62,474 nt of DNA from Lentisphaerae bacterium ADurb.Bin242 (lineage in GTDB: Bacteria > Verrucomicrobiota > Lentisphaeria > Victivallales > UBA1829), in contig MWCA01000024.1 in assembly GCA_002069785.1 (NCBI GenBank), positions 1-62,474 of the forward strand. Direction: 5' to 3'. The position numbers were made by a program, and so were the translations under genes. The notes below the pieces were generated by a model. The model was not told the origin of the DNA. It worked only from the letters and a program-made list of their open reading frames with translations, and ran no database searches. Positions 1 to 8,718 of the stretch are shown piece by piece. Within the stretch, counting starts at the first letter, position 1, and each line of letters opens with the position of its first letter.

Positions 1-1
1 C

Positions 2-766
2 ACGATCAGCCGGGAAATGAAGAACGGGACGGTGCTTCTGCTCCTCTCCAAGCCGGTGACGCGCCTGGCTTTCGTGCTTTCCAAAGTCCTCGGCGTCCTG
101 GCGGCCGTCACGGTGTTCCTGTTCCTGCTGAACTGCGCCTCCCTGATCTCCGTGCTGATCGCAAAAGACCAGTTCCGCCTCGAATACCTCCTGATGACAG
201 TCTATTATTCGGCGCTGGCCGTCTCCGCCGTCTACGGAGGGATGCGCAACTATTTCAAGCAGCAGCCGTTCACCTCCCACGCGATCACCGCCATGCTGGT
301 CCTGATCCCGATCATCGCGGCCTTGTTTTATTTTCTGAGAACCCGGGGCTTCCATTCCCCGGCGGAAATCGATCCGGAGGAATTCATCGAGGTCCGCCAC
401 CTTCTGCCGGCCCTGCTGCTTCTTTTCCCGGCGGCCTGGACCATGGGAACCATCGCCTCCGCGCTGGCGACCCGGATCGAACTCGTTTCCAATCTGACGG
501 TCTGCTCGGTGATCTTCCTGATCGGGTTGATCTCCAAATATTTCGCAATCCAGTGGCTGGGAGACGGAATAGCCTCCTCCTTCGTCCGGACCCTTCTGCC
601 GAACTGGCAGTATTTCTGGATGGCGGACGCGATCGCGGCACGGCAGGAGATTCCTTCCGTGTATCTGTTCTGGGCCTTTTTGTATGTATTGTTCTATATC
701 GGCTTCTGGACCCTCTGGGCACTGGCCTTCTTCAAGGAGCGCGAGCTGGCGAAGGACGCCCGCTGA
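2..766 (+). CDS. ABC-2 type exporter permease, 5'-truncated by window edge
   Basis: Integral membrane subunit of an ABC exporter. The frame is open to the left edge (T-I-S-R-E before the first Met at 17), so the true start lies outside the window. The visible N-terminus contains the E-M-K-N-G...L-L-S-K-P-V-T-R stretch typical of the first cytoplasmic loop of ABC-2/GldF-like permeases. Hydrophobic segments follow around residues 20-45, 60-70, 90-105, 130-150, 165-180 and 215-235. An ATPase gene follows after 84 bp and a second, fused permease after that, so this is probably the first permease of a two-permease Gld-like exporter. The substrate is unknown. Confidence 0.85.
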   Translation, partial: TISREMKNGTVLLLLSKPVTRLAFVLSKVLGVLAAVTVFLFLLNCASLISVLIAKDQFRLEYLLMTVYYSALAVSAVYGGMRNYFKQQPFTSHAITAMLVLIPIIAALFYFLRTRGFHSPAEIDPEEFIEVRHLLPALLLLFPAAWTMGTIASALATRIELVSNLTVCSVIFLIGLISKYFAIQWLGDGIASSFVRTLLPNWQYFWMADAIAARQEIPSVYLFWAFLYVLFYIGFWTLWALAFFKERELAKDAR

Positions 767-850
767 ACGCGGCTCCTTTTCACCGGACGCACGGTTTTTC
801 ATCACGGATAACGGATCGTCCGGCACTCCGCCGGATCCCAGGGAGCAGAA

Positions 851-1573
851 ATGAGAATTGCCGCCGATCACCTGGTCAAGCGTTACGGGAGCAAGGAATC
901 GGTTTCCGATCTGAGTTTCACGCTGGAACACAATTGCATCCTCGGGTTCATCGGTCCCAACGGAGCCGGAAAAACCACGACCATGCGGATGCTCTGCGGC
1001 ATCATGTCCCCCTCCTCCGGACAAGTCTTCATCAACGGGATGGAGCTTCTTGCGGACCCCGTCCGCGCGAAACAGCAGATCGGGTATCTCCCTGAAAACG
1101 CCCCGCTTCACGGCAGCATGACGGTCCGTTCATTCCTTCATTACTGCGCCTCCATGCGCGGGATGGGCGGAAAGCAGCGGACATTCGCCATGGACCGGGT
1201 GATGGAAAGCTGTTCCCTGCGCACGGTCGCGGATGAGGAGATCGAAGCCCTCTCCAAAGGCTACCGCCGCCGGGTCTGCCTGGCGCAGTCCATCCTGCAC
1301 GAACCCGGCATCCTGGTTCTCGACGAACCCACCGACGGCCTCGACCCGAACCAGAAACGCGAGATCCGGGCGCTCATCAAAACGATGCGGGAACGGTGCG
1401 CCATCATCGTTTCCACCCATATTCTCGAGGAAGTGGATGCGGTCTGCGACCGGGTCCTCACGATCTCCGCCGGGCGCAAGGTCTTCGACGGCGACGTGGC
1501 GGAGTTCCGCGCCGTTTCCGGCGGCTCGCTGGAAGACTCGTTCGCAAAGCTGGCGGGGGAGGACGGGCAATGA
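851..1573 (+). CDS. ABC transporter ATP-binding protein (GldA-like)
   Basis: The 240-residue cytoplasmic ATPase powers the exporter formed with the flanking permeases. Walker A is G-P-N-G-A-G-K-T-T near residue 36, the signature region reads L-S-K-G-Y-R-R-R, Walker B with the catalytic Glu is L-V-L-D-E-P-T-D-G-L-D, and the switch His is in V-S-T-H-I-L-E-E. The short C-terminal tail lacks the long regulatory extension of drug-exporter ATPases. Its stop overlaps the start of the next gene (ATGA at 1570), so translation is probably coupled. The family matches ATPases next to GldF/GldG-type genes. The cargo cannot be read from the sequence. Confidence 0.93.
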   Translation: MRIAADHLVKRYGSKESVSDLSFTLEHNCILGFIGPNGAGKTTTMRMLCGIMSPSSGQVFINGMELLADPVRAKQQIGYLPENAPLHGSMTVRSFLHYCASMRGMGGKQRTFAMDRVMESCSLRTVADEEIEALSKGYRRRVCLAQSILHEPGILVLDEPTDGLDPNQKREIRALIKTMRERCAIIVSTHILEEVDAVCDRVLTISAGRKVFDGDVAEFRAVSGGSLEDSFAKLAGEDGQ

Positions 1574-4224
1574 AGCGTTCCATCCGGGTCATCTGCGCGG
1601 TCTGGCGGAAGGAATTCTTCTCCGCCGCGGCGTCTCCGGCCGCCTGGGTGTTTCTGGTGATCTTCCTGGAACTGGCCGCGTTCCTTTCGTTCATCGTCAG
1701 CGGGCTGTTTTCCTACGGACAGGCGGATCTGGAACCGTTTTTCCGCTGGCTGCCGTGGCTGTTCCTGTTCATCGTCCCGGCGCTGGGAATGCCGCTCTGG
1801 GCGGAAGAGCGGCGGACCGGCACGTTCGAGCTTTCCCTTTCGTTCCCGGCCACCCTGCGGGAGCTGGCGGCGGGCAAATTTCTGGCGGGTCTGACCCAGC
1901 TGGGCATCGCGCTTCTGCTGACCGCGTCGATCCCGCTGACCGCGCTGTATCTGGGACAGCCCGACGCAGGCGCGATCTTCTGCGGATACGCCGGGGCGTT
2001 CCTGCTCGGAGCCATCTGCCTGTCGGTTTCATGCTTCTGCTCTTCGCTGACCCACAGCCAGACCGCCAGTTTTCTGCTGTCGCTCGTCATCTGCACTCTT
2101 TTCATGACCGCGGGCGCGCCGGAGGTGCTGGAGGCCGCCAGCCTGTATCTGCCGGACACTCTCGTCAACGTGCTGGCCTACTGCGCGTTCCTTCCCCATT
2201 ATCAGTCGTTCCAGCGGGGCTTCATCGACTCCTCCGACCTGGTGTACTGCCTCAGCACCACCCTTTTCTTCCTGTATCTGGCGGAACGCTCGCTGGCCTT
2301 CGCCGCGGCCGGAACGGGAAACCTTTTTGCACCGGGCGCACTCTCCGAACGTTCCACGCGGCGCGCGATCCGTTCGTTCCTCGCCGGAATCCTGCTGGCG
2401 CTCTACGCGCTGGTCTGCGTCAATCTGGGCGGCTCCGCCTTCCAGTTCAAGGCGGACCTGAGCATGGACGGCGCGTATTCGCTTTCTCCGGAAGCAAAGG
2501 CGTTCGCGGCGGAGCTCAAGACCCCGGCGGTGATCCGTTTCTACGCCTCGACCTCCAGTGCGCAGATGCCGGCCGCCTTCAAGCACTATGCCGAACGGAT
2601 TCAATGGCTGCTGCGGTCCCTGTGCGAAGCCTCGCACGGCAAGCTGACGCTTCAGGTGCTGGACCCGGAACCCGATTCCGAAGACGAGCAGGCCGCGTAT
2701 CTGGAAGGGATCGCGCCGATCAAGATCCATACGGGCGACCGCGTTTACATGGGGCTGTCGGTCTCCAGCGCGGACAAGTGTCTTGCGATCCCGTTCCTTT
2801 CGCTCCAGCGGGAGAACCTGCTGGAATACGAGATCATCCGCACGGTTCTGAACACGACCAGCCGGGAGCGTCCGAAAATCGGCGTCATGAGCGCCTTCAA
2901 CGTGATGGGAACACCGATCGCTTCCGGGCTCCAGCAGTACGACGCCGAAAAACCGAAGGTGTTCGAGCACTCCTGGTATGTGATCTCCGAACTGGCGGCG
3001 GACTATGATCTGGTCCGGGTCCCGCTCGACGCGGGGGAAATCCCGGCGGACCTTGCGGCGCTGCTGGTGATCCATCCCGCCGGAATCACCGAACGGGCGC
3101 TCTATGCGCTGGACCAGTATCTGATGCGCGGCGGCAAGATGGCGGTTTTCCTCGATCCGCTCTCCTTCTACGCGGTGCTGAAACTGAAACAGGACTATTC
3201 CATGTCGGAAAAGATCACGTCGTCGCTGGAACCCCTGACCGCGGCATGGGGCCTCGCCTACAACCCCAGCATCATCGCCGCCGATCTGGTCTATGCGCAC
3301 CGCCGCATGCTCCCGGACCGCATGGTTTCCAATCCCTCCGCGCTGGAACTCAACGGCGACGCCATCTCCCGGGAAACGCCGCTGACCTCCCTGCTCCAGT
3401 CGCTGCACATGTGGTTCACGGCTCCGCTCGAAATCCATCCGCCGCCCGGACTCAAGGCGGAGGTGCTGGTCTCCACGTCGCCCAACTCCCAACTGGTGAG
3501 CGCTTATATCGCCGAACGCCCCGAGCTGGTCCTGCGGAACTTCAAGCCGTCCGGCAAAGCGATCCCGCTGGCGCTGCGTCTTTCCGGAACCTTCCCCGGC
3601 GCCTATCCGAAAGGGGCGCCGCTGGTGACGAATCAGCCGCATCTGACCCGTTCCTCCGGGGACAGTGTCGTCTTCCTCTTCGGGGACAGCGACATGCTGT
3701 TCAACGACCTCTGCGTCCGCACCGTGAACGACGCCTACGGGCAGAAGACGCTGGTCCGGCTGAATGACAACGCCGCGCTTCTCCAGAACATCATGGAACA
3801 GCTCTCCCGCACCGGCGACTCCCTCGCAAAAATCCGCGGACGCAACCCGATGAGCCGTCCGCTGACCAAATACAACGAAATCCGCGCACGGGCCGAACTC
3901 TCCTATAAAAACAGGATTCAGGACCTCGAAAGAGAGTTGAGGCTCTCCGAACAAAAGGTCAAAATGATCCAGAACGAGGTCAAGACCTCCTCCGGCAGCC
4001 TGGAACTCACGCCCGAACAGCAGGCCCAGCTCCGCGACTATTCCTTCAAGCTGTCCCAGGTCAGGCGCGAACTCAAGGAAGTGCGCCAGCGTCTGCGCGC
4101 CGACATGAACCGGATCGATACGGTCCTGCGGATCGTCAACATGGTCTGCGTGCCTCTGCTGGTCGCGCTGACGGGCATTGTCTGGGCGTTCGTGCGTTTC
4201 TCAAAATGGAGGAGGCGTTCATGA
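1570..4224 (+). CDS. ABC-2 permease fused to GldG-type periplasmic domain
   Basis: A protein of 884 residues. The ATG at 1570 was chosen because it overlaps the ATPase stop and begins with M-K-R-S-I-R-V-I-C-A-V-W-R-K-E-F, a normal GldF-like permease N-terminus. Residues about 1-245 form a six-helix ABC-2 permease. A new transmembrane segment near residue 275 is followed by a large soluble domain like GldG/ABC_transp_aux (PF09822), containing V-I-R-F-Y-A-S and a G-V-M-S-A-F-N strand. A coiled coil (about 775-850) precedes a C-terminal transmembrane helix. GldF and GldG are separate genes in gliding Bacteroidota; fused forms are known in PVC bacteria and elsewhere. A role in gliding is not implied. 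The next gene overlaps by four bases. Confidence 0.87.
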   Translation: MKRSIRVICAVWRKEFFSAAASPAAWVFLVIFLELAAFLSFIVSGLFSYGQADLEPFFRWLPWLFLFIVPALGMPLWAEERRTGTFELSLSFPATLRELAAGKFLAGLTQLGIALLLTASIPLTALYLGQPDAGAIFCGYAGAFLLGAICLSVSCFCSSLTHSQTASFLLSLVICTLFMTAGAPEVLEAASLYLPDTLVNVLAYCAFLPHYQSFQRGFIDSSDLVYCLSTTLFFLYLAERSLAFAAAGTGNLFAPGALSERSTRRAIRSFLAGILLALYALVCVNLGGSAFQFKADLSMDGAYSLSPEAKAFAAELKTPAVIRFYASTSSAQMPAAFKHYAERIQWLLRSLCEASHGKLTLQVLDPEPDSEDEQAAYLEGIAPIKIHTGDRVYMGLSVSSADKCLAIPFLSLQRENLLEYEIIRTVLNTTSRERPKIGVMSAFNVMGTPIASGLQQYDAEKPKVFEHSWYVISELAADYDLVRVPLDAGEIPADLAALLVIHPAGITERALYALDQYLMRGGKMAVFLDPLSFYAVLKLKQDYSMSEKITSSLEPLTAAWGLAYNPSIIAADLVYAHRRMLPDRMVSNPSALELNGDAISRETPLTSLLQSLHMWFTAPLEIHPPPGLKAEVLVSTSPNSQLVSAYIAERPELVLRNFKPSGKAIPLALRLSGTFPGAYPKGAPLVTNQPHLTRSSGDSVVFLFGDSDMLFNDLCVRTVNDAYGQKTLVRLNDNAALLQNIMEQLSRTGDSLAKIRGRNPMSRPLTKYNEIRARAELSYKNRIQDLERELRLSEQKVKMIQNEVKTSSGSLELTPEQQAQLRDYSFKLSQVRRELKEVRQRLRADMNRIDTVLRIVNMVCVPLLVALTGIVWAFVRFSKWRRRS

Positions 4225-5312
4225 CAAGAAAACAATCGGCAATCTTTACCGCGGCGTTTCTCCTGGCGCTCACCCTTCTGGCGGTCGCGGCGCTGACATA
4301 CGGCGATATGGCGTCCCGGCGCTATTCCGCCCGGAACATCCGGGGCAGCATCCCGTCGTTCAAGCCGGAGGACGTGGCGAAGATCACCGTTTCGTGGCGG
4401 AACGTCCGCACCAATCTCGTTCTGAAGGGCGGACGCTGGGGGATCGAGGAACGCGGCGGACGCCCCGCCTCGGTTCCAAGAATCACCGAACTGCTCCATT
4501 CCCTGTCGTCGCTGTATCCGGTGAAAGTCCTCCAGCCGTGCACCGAGGAAATCCTTGCCGAACTGCGTCTGACCGACGACGATCCGAAGCAGATTCCGGG
4601 CGTGCGGGTCGTCCTGCGGGACGCCGCCGGACAGGAGCTCTTCCACATTCTGCTCGGCAAGGGGCATTTCGTGCGTCCGGAACCCGGACTTCCCCCCTCG
4701 CAGAACGCCGAGGGCCGCTATGTGCGGATCGGAAACCAAGCCTATCTGATCACGAAAGTCTTTGAAAACTGCCATCCGGTGCCCGGCGCGTGGGTGGAAC
4801 CGCTCCGCCTGGGAGACCTCCGCAAAGCCCTCCAGATCACTTCCTTCACGGAAAAGGATGGCAAATCGTCGGTTCTCTGGTCGGTGGCGCGTGGCAGCAC
4901 GGCCCAGCCCTTCGAGTTCGGTTTCCCGCCGGGGAAAAAAGCCGACAACCGGGCCCTTTCCGTTCTGGCGGACAAGCTCTCCAAGCCGTTCAGTTCGGAT
5001 TTCTGCCTGGAACCGACCGTCCGGATTCTCTATACGCGGCGTCTGCGGATCGTCTGCTCGGACGGGTTCCGCTACACGCTGCACCTGGCCGACGGCGGAG
5101 AGAATCAGGACATCGCCTCGCTGGAAGTCGCCTTCAAGCCGGAGTCGTCCGTCGACGTCCCGGGCGAGACTCCCGCCCAGAAAAAGCAGCGGCTCCAGGC
5201 GCTCCAATCCCGCTTCGACTACGAAAACCGGTATTACAACGGCTATATATTCCTGATCTCCAAAGAGATCATGCCGCTGCTCTCCGCCCCGCCCGAACAG
5301 CCCAATCCGTAA
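4221..5312 (+). CDS. DUF4340 domain-containing membrane-anchored protein
   Basis: A protein of 363 residues. The start at 4221 is supported by a GGAGG motif a few bases upstream and the ATGA overlap with the previous stop; an in-frame ATG at 4206 is less likely. It has one N-terminal transmembrane segment (A-I-F-T-A-A-F-L-L-A-L-T-L-L) and an exported domain with repeated beta-strand modules such as V-L-K-G-G-R-W-G-I, as in DUF4340 proteins. These commonly sit directly downstream of GldG-like genes and are thought to work with that exporter. The biochemical function is unknown. It ends nine bases from the convergent mutY gene. Confidence 0.85.
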   Translation: MTRKQSAIFTAAFLLALTLLAVAALTYGDMASRRYSARNIRGSIPSFKPEDVAKITVSWRNVRTNLVLKGGRWGIEERGGRPASVPRITELLHSLSSLYPVKVLQPCTEEILAELRLTDDDPKQIPGVRVVLRDAAGQELFHILLGKGHFVRPEPGLPPSQNAEGRYVRIGNQAYLITKVFENCHPVPGAWVEPLRLGDLRKALQITSFTEKDGKSSVLWSVARGSTAQPFEFGFPPGKKADNRALSVLADKLSKPFSSDFCLEPTVRILYTRRLRIVCSDGFRYTLHLADGGENQDIASLEVAFKPESSVDVPGETPAQKKQRLQALQSRFDYENRYYNGYIFLISKEIMPLLSAPPEQPNP

Positions 5313-5321
5313 GCCGGACCG

Positions 5322-6398
5322 TCAGAGCTTCCCGAGAAGAAAGCGCGTGAACGTCTTGAAGGCGGATGGAATGGAGCACTCTTCGCAGAATTCTTTTTTC
5401 GTGACCCAGGTGAAGCGCGCGGATTCGTTTGCACAGCAGACCAGCCATGCGTTCATGTGCCATTCCAGATGGGAAAAGATATGCTTGCCTTTCCCGGCAT
5501 CCCGGACCAAACGGACTTCCACTCCCCATTTTTCAAGGACGGGTCCGAGCTCCTCTTCTTTCAGGACGCCCGGCACGGCCGGAAATTCCCACATTCCGGC
5601 CAGAACGCCTTTGCCGGCACGTCTGTCCAGAGCGGTCCGCCCGTTCGCGGAAACCAGAAGGAACAGGGTCCTTTCTTCGATCTTCCGGACGCTTTTCGGT
5701 TTTTTCACGGGAAGCTCCGCGGCCGTTCCCAGTTCCCGGCCCCGGCAGAGCGACGCCAGCGGGCAGAGGTCGCACTTCAAGGCGGCGCCAGGCAGACAGA
5801 TCATCGCGCCCAGTTCCATCAGGCTTTGCGTGAAGTCGCCGCAGCGGGCGGGCGGATAGGCCTCCTTCAAAGCGGAGGCGATAAGATTGCGGAAAGAGGC
5901 GTCGGCAATGTCTTCATGACAGTCCAGCAGGCGCGAGCAGACCCGGAGAACGTTGCCGTCCACGGCGGGCGTCGGCAGCCCGAAGGCGATCGACCCGATT
6001 GCGCCCGCGGTATATTCCCCGATCCCCGGCAGGGAAAGCAGTTCCTCACGGCCGGAAGGAATTTTCCCGTTGAATTGTTCGACCACCTTCCGCGCGGCCT
6101 TCTGAAGATTTCTCGCACGGGAGTAATAGCCCAGCCCCTCCCACAGCTTCAGCAGCCGGTCCTCCGGGACGCGCGCCAGCGCGGCCGTGTCGGGAAGCTC
6201 CGCAATGAACCGCTCGAAATAGGGTTTGACCGTCTCGACGCGCGTCTGCTGGAGCATGATCTCCGACACCAGGGTCTTGTAGGGATCGCTTTCGGAAAGC
6301 CGCCACGGAAGGACCCGGGCGGAACGGTCGTACCAGTCCAGCAGCGGAAGGGGAATCTTCCGCAGGAGTTCTTTTGATTTTTCATCATCGGATTTCAT
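5322..6398 (-). CDS. mutY: A/G-specific adenine DNA glycosylase MutY
   Basis: Base-excision repair enzyme that removes adenine mispaired with 8-oxoguanine. The 358 residues match the usual MutY length. The N-terminal W-Y-D-R-S-A-R-V-L-P-W-R and E-I-M-L-Q-Q-T-R-V motifs are present, followed by the helix-hairpin-helix L-P-G-I-G-E-Y-T-A-G and the catalytic Asp in V-D-G-N-V-L-R-V. The [4Fe-4S] cysteines follow as C-X6-C-X2-C-X5-C (C-L-P-G-A-A-L-K-C-D-L-C-P-L-A-S-L-C). The C-terminus is a NUDIX-like 8-oxoG recognition domain. It is the last gene of the Ehr run, seven bases after the preceding stop, so it is probably co-transcribed with it. Confidence 0.96.
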   Translation of the reverse strand: MKSDDEKSKELLRKIPLPLLDWYDRSARVLPWRLSESDPYKTLVSEIMLQQTRVETVKPYFERFIAELPDTAALARVPEDRLLKLWEGLGYYSRARNLQKAARKVVEQFNGKIPSGREELLSLPGIGEYTAGAIGSIAFGLPTPAVDGNVLRVCSRLLDCHEDIADASFRNLIASALKEAYPPARCGDFTQSLMELGAMICLPGAALKCDLCPLASLCRGRELGTAAELPVKKPKSVRKIEERTLFLLVSANGRTALDRRAGKGVLAGMWEFPAVPGVLKEEELGPVLEKWGVEVRLVRDAGKGKHIFSHLEWHMNAWLVCCANESARFTWVTKKEFCEECSIPSAFKTFTRFLLGKL

Positions 6399-6405
6399 AC
6401 GCGGA

Positions 6406-7167
6406 TCACTTCCGGCCCATCAGACGCAGCATCGCTTCCAGAAGGGTGGCGGGATGCGGCGGACATCCGGGAACATACAGGTCGACAGGGAGGATGCCTT
6501 CCAGTCCGCCCCGGGTTTCGGGATGCGAAGCGTAAATGCCGCCCGAAATGGCGCACGCGCCGCAGGCGATCACCAGAGAGGGCTTCGGCACGGCCGCATA
6601 GGTCTTTTCCAGGGCCAGGAGCATGTGTTCCGTGACCGGGCCGGTCACGAGCAGACAGTCCGCATGCCGGGGAGACGCCACCACCTGAATCCCGAAACGT
6701 CCCATGTCCCACGCCAGCGTATTGAGCACGTTGAAGTCGAGTTCGCACGCGCCGCAGCCGCCCGTGGAAACCTGACGGATCTTGAGGGAATTCCCGAAAA
6801 GCCGTTTGACATCGGGATTCTCCTGAACCTCCAGCGGGAAATCCTGTCCGCGGAGAAGGAGCGTTTCGCGTTTCATCGCGCCCATGCGGTAGGAATCCGT
6901 GAATTCAACGACGCCATCCCCGCAGGCTTTCGCGCATTTGCCGCAGAAGATGCACCTTCCGAGGTCCAGCACGGGCTTGCCGTTTTCGAGAAAGAGGGCG
7001 CCGGACGGGCAGACGTCACCGCAGGGAGCGCCGCAGGAACCGGAACACTTTTCCGGGCTGATTCTGGGCAGCCCCCGGAAACGGTCCGGAAGCACCGGAG
7101 GGGCATGAGTCGGAAACTTTCCCGTGCGGTATCCCTGGATAAACCGGGCTTTCAATGCCTTGAACAT
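6406..7167 (-). CDS. Ehr complex Fe-S subunit: ferredoxin domain fused to NuoB/HyfI-type small subunit
   Basis: A 253-residue peripheral electron-transfer subunit. Residues about 35-85 form a ferredoxin module with two cysteine clusters (C-S-G-S-C-G-A-P-C-G-D-V-C-P and C-I-F-C-G-K-C-A-K-A-C-G), like HyfH/HycF. Residues about 110-250 are NuoB/HyfI-like and keep all four ligands of the proximal [4Fe-4S] cluster (G-G-C-G-A-C-E, A-C-G-A-C-A-I, V-P-G-C-P-P-H-P). The two subunits are separate genes in most hydrogenase-4-type operons. A strong AAGGAGG lies upstream of the ATG. The cluster is preserved although the partner large subunit has no Ni site, so electron transfer probably still occurs through this subunit. 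Confidence 0.9.
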   Translation of the reverse strand: MFKALKARFIQGYRTGKFPTHAPPVLPDRFRGLPRISPEKCSGSCGAPCGDVCPSGALFLENGKPVLDLGRCIFCGKCAKACGDGVVEFTDSYRMGAMKRETLLLRGQDFPLEVQENPDVKRLFGNSLKIRQVSTGGCGACELDFNVLNTLAWDMGRFGIQVVASPRHADCLLVTGPVTEHMLLALEKTYAAVPKPSLVIACGACAISGGIYASHPETRGGLEGILPVDLYVPGCPPHPATLLEAMLRLMGRK

Positions 7168-7179
7168 GCCGCATCCTCC

Positions 7180-8718
7180 TTAGAGATCGTGTCCGCAGTA
7201 GGACAGGTTGAAGCTTTTGTTGCAGATGGGGAAGTTGGAGATCTGTTCCCCGCGCAGCGCGACGGCCAGGCCGAACCAGTTGTGGAACGAAGGATCGACG
7301 ATCTTGTAGCGGAGGAAACGGCCGTCCGGCCCGGTGACCGCCGTATGGCAGATTTCGCCGCGCCAGGCCTCCACCAGCGAGACCGCGATGGAATCGGGCG
7401 CGCAAGCCGGCTTCTGCTCCGGGACGGCTTCGGATTCCGGTTCCAGCTGCGAAAGAGCTTCCAGCATGTCCCGGATCAGCGCGTCGGAATTCCCGATCTC
7501 TTTCCGCCGGACCAGTGCGCGGGCAAACGCGTCGCCGCTTACCGCCGTCACAACCTCGGGAAAATGGCGGCGGTAAGCGCCCCACGGGAAGAACCGGCGG
7601 GCGTCCACGGCCATTCCGCTGGCCCGCGCGGCCATCCCGACCAGACCGATCTCGCGCGCGGTTGTCCGGTCGACGGTGCCGGTGTTCTCCAGACGGTCCA
7701 GCACGGAGGGTTCGTCGAACATCAGATCGAGGGCGTTTTCCAATTCCGGATAATTCTTGTCCATCCGTTTCAAAAGCTCTCCGGCCCGTTCCGGCTCCAT
7801 GTCGAACGCCGTGGAGCCGGGAACCACGAAGCCGCGCCCGAAACGGTTGCCGCAGAGAAGCGCGGTCATGTTCAGATAATCTCCGCGAATCCGTCCGCAG
7901 AAGGAATGCGTCGGCAGATAGGCGACATCCCCCGCCAGCGCGCCGAGGTCGCCTATGTGGTTCGCCATCCGTTCAAGCTCCAGCGCCACGGCCCGGAGAA
8001 GATGAGTCCGCTCCGTCACGACGATCTTCGGATCAAGCGCCTCCAGAATCGAGCAGTAGGCGGTTGCGGACGCGATCGAGGAGTCACCCGAGGCCGTCTC
8101 CATGGAATGGATCGTGCGTTTGGATGGACCGCCGGTCAGCGCCTTTTCAATGCCGCGGTACTGGTATCCCAGCGAAATTTCCAGAAAATAAACCTCCTCG
8201 CCCATGCACTGGAAACGGAAATGTCCCGGCTCGATCACGCCAGCATGAACCGGGCCGACCGCCACCTCGTGAACGGCGCCGCCATCCATGCGGAAACTTT
8301 CCGGAACGCCGGGCGGAATCGCCTCGCCGCTCTTCCGGTTCCAGGCGTCGGATACGCCGCTCAGCGGACGGTGGAACCGGATCGGCTTGAGCCACGGATG
8401 GCCGGCCGGAAGAAGCCCGTACTGTTCCGCGATCTCCCGCTCGAACCAGTGGAACTGCGGGCAGTCCTTGGTCAGGGACTCGAACCGGCCGCTCACCTGG
8501 GAGGATGCCAGATGCAGCACGGCCTTCTCCGGATCGGCGAGGACCGCGATCAGGAGAAATTCCTCCGGCGTCTTCCACGGGACGGCAAAAAAGGAGAGCA
8601 CCCGGAATCCCTTGTTCACGCGGCTCAGCAGGAAGTCCCTGAAATCGGAAAAAAGATGGCAGGGCAGTTCCGCCAGAGGCGCGCTTGACGCATTTTTCAG
8701 TTCCAGAAACAGTTTCAT
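7180..8718 (-). CDS. Ehr large subunit (HyfG/HycE-like, NuoC-NuoD fusion) lacking Ni ligands
   Basis: A 512-residue protein with an N-terminal NuoC-like 30 kDa domain (to about residue 130) and a C-terminal NuoD/HycE-like domain. True [NiFe] hydrogenases carry R-x-C-G-x-C and D-P-C-x-x-C. Here the first region (about residues 195-212) reads S-M-E-T-A-S-G-D-S-S-I-A-S-A-T and the second (about 475) reads V-D-P-S-F-H-N-W, so all four cysteines are missing. The conserved C-terminal end N-K-S-F-N-L-S-Y is kept. This pattern defines the energy-converting hydrogenase-related (Ehr) complexes, whose electron acceptor is not established. The stop and start overlap with neighbours indicates one operon. 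Hydrogen production by this subunit is not expected. Confidence 0.9.
   Translation of the reverse strand: MKLFLELKNASSAPLAELPCHLFSDFRDFLLSRVNKGFRVLSFFAVPWKTPEEFLLIAVLADPEKAVLHLASSQVSGRFESLTKDCPQFHWFEREIAEQYGLLPAGHPWLKPIRFHRPLSGVSDAWNRKSGEAIPPGVPESFRMDGGAVHEVAVGPVHAGVIEPGHFRFQCMGEEVYFLEISLGYQYRGIEKALTGGPSKRTIHSMETASGDSSIASATAYCSILEALDPKIVVTERTHLLRAVALELERMANHIGDLGALAGDVAYLPTHSFCGRIRGDYLNMTALLCGNRFGRGFVVPGSTAFDMEPERAGELLKRMDKNYPELENALDLMFDEPSVLDRLENTGTVDRTTAREIGLVGMAARASGMAVDARRFFPWGAYRRHFPEVVTAVSGDAFARALVRRKEIGNSDALIRDMLEALSQLEPESEAVPEQKPACAPDSIAVSLVEAWRGEICHTAVTGPDGRFLRYKIVDPSFHNWFGLAVALRGEQISNFPICNKSFNLSYCGHDL

Noticed and set aside
2029..3954. Long minus-strand frame opposite the GldF-GldG fusion
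   Set aside because: Arg/Gly/His-rich translation without motifs; the plus-strand frame has clear permease and GldG-like features.
7180..8718. Calling this a [NiFe] hydrogenase large subunit of formate hydrogenlyase
   Set aside because: All four cysteines that hold the Ni-Fe site are missing, so a hydrogenase call is not supported.
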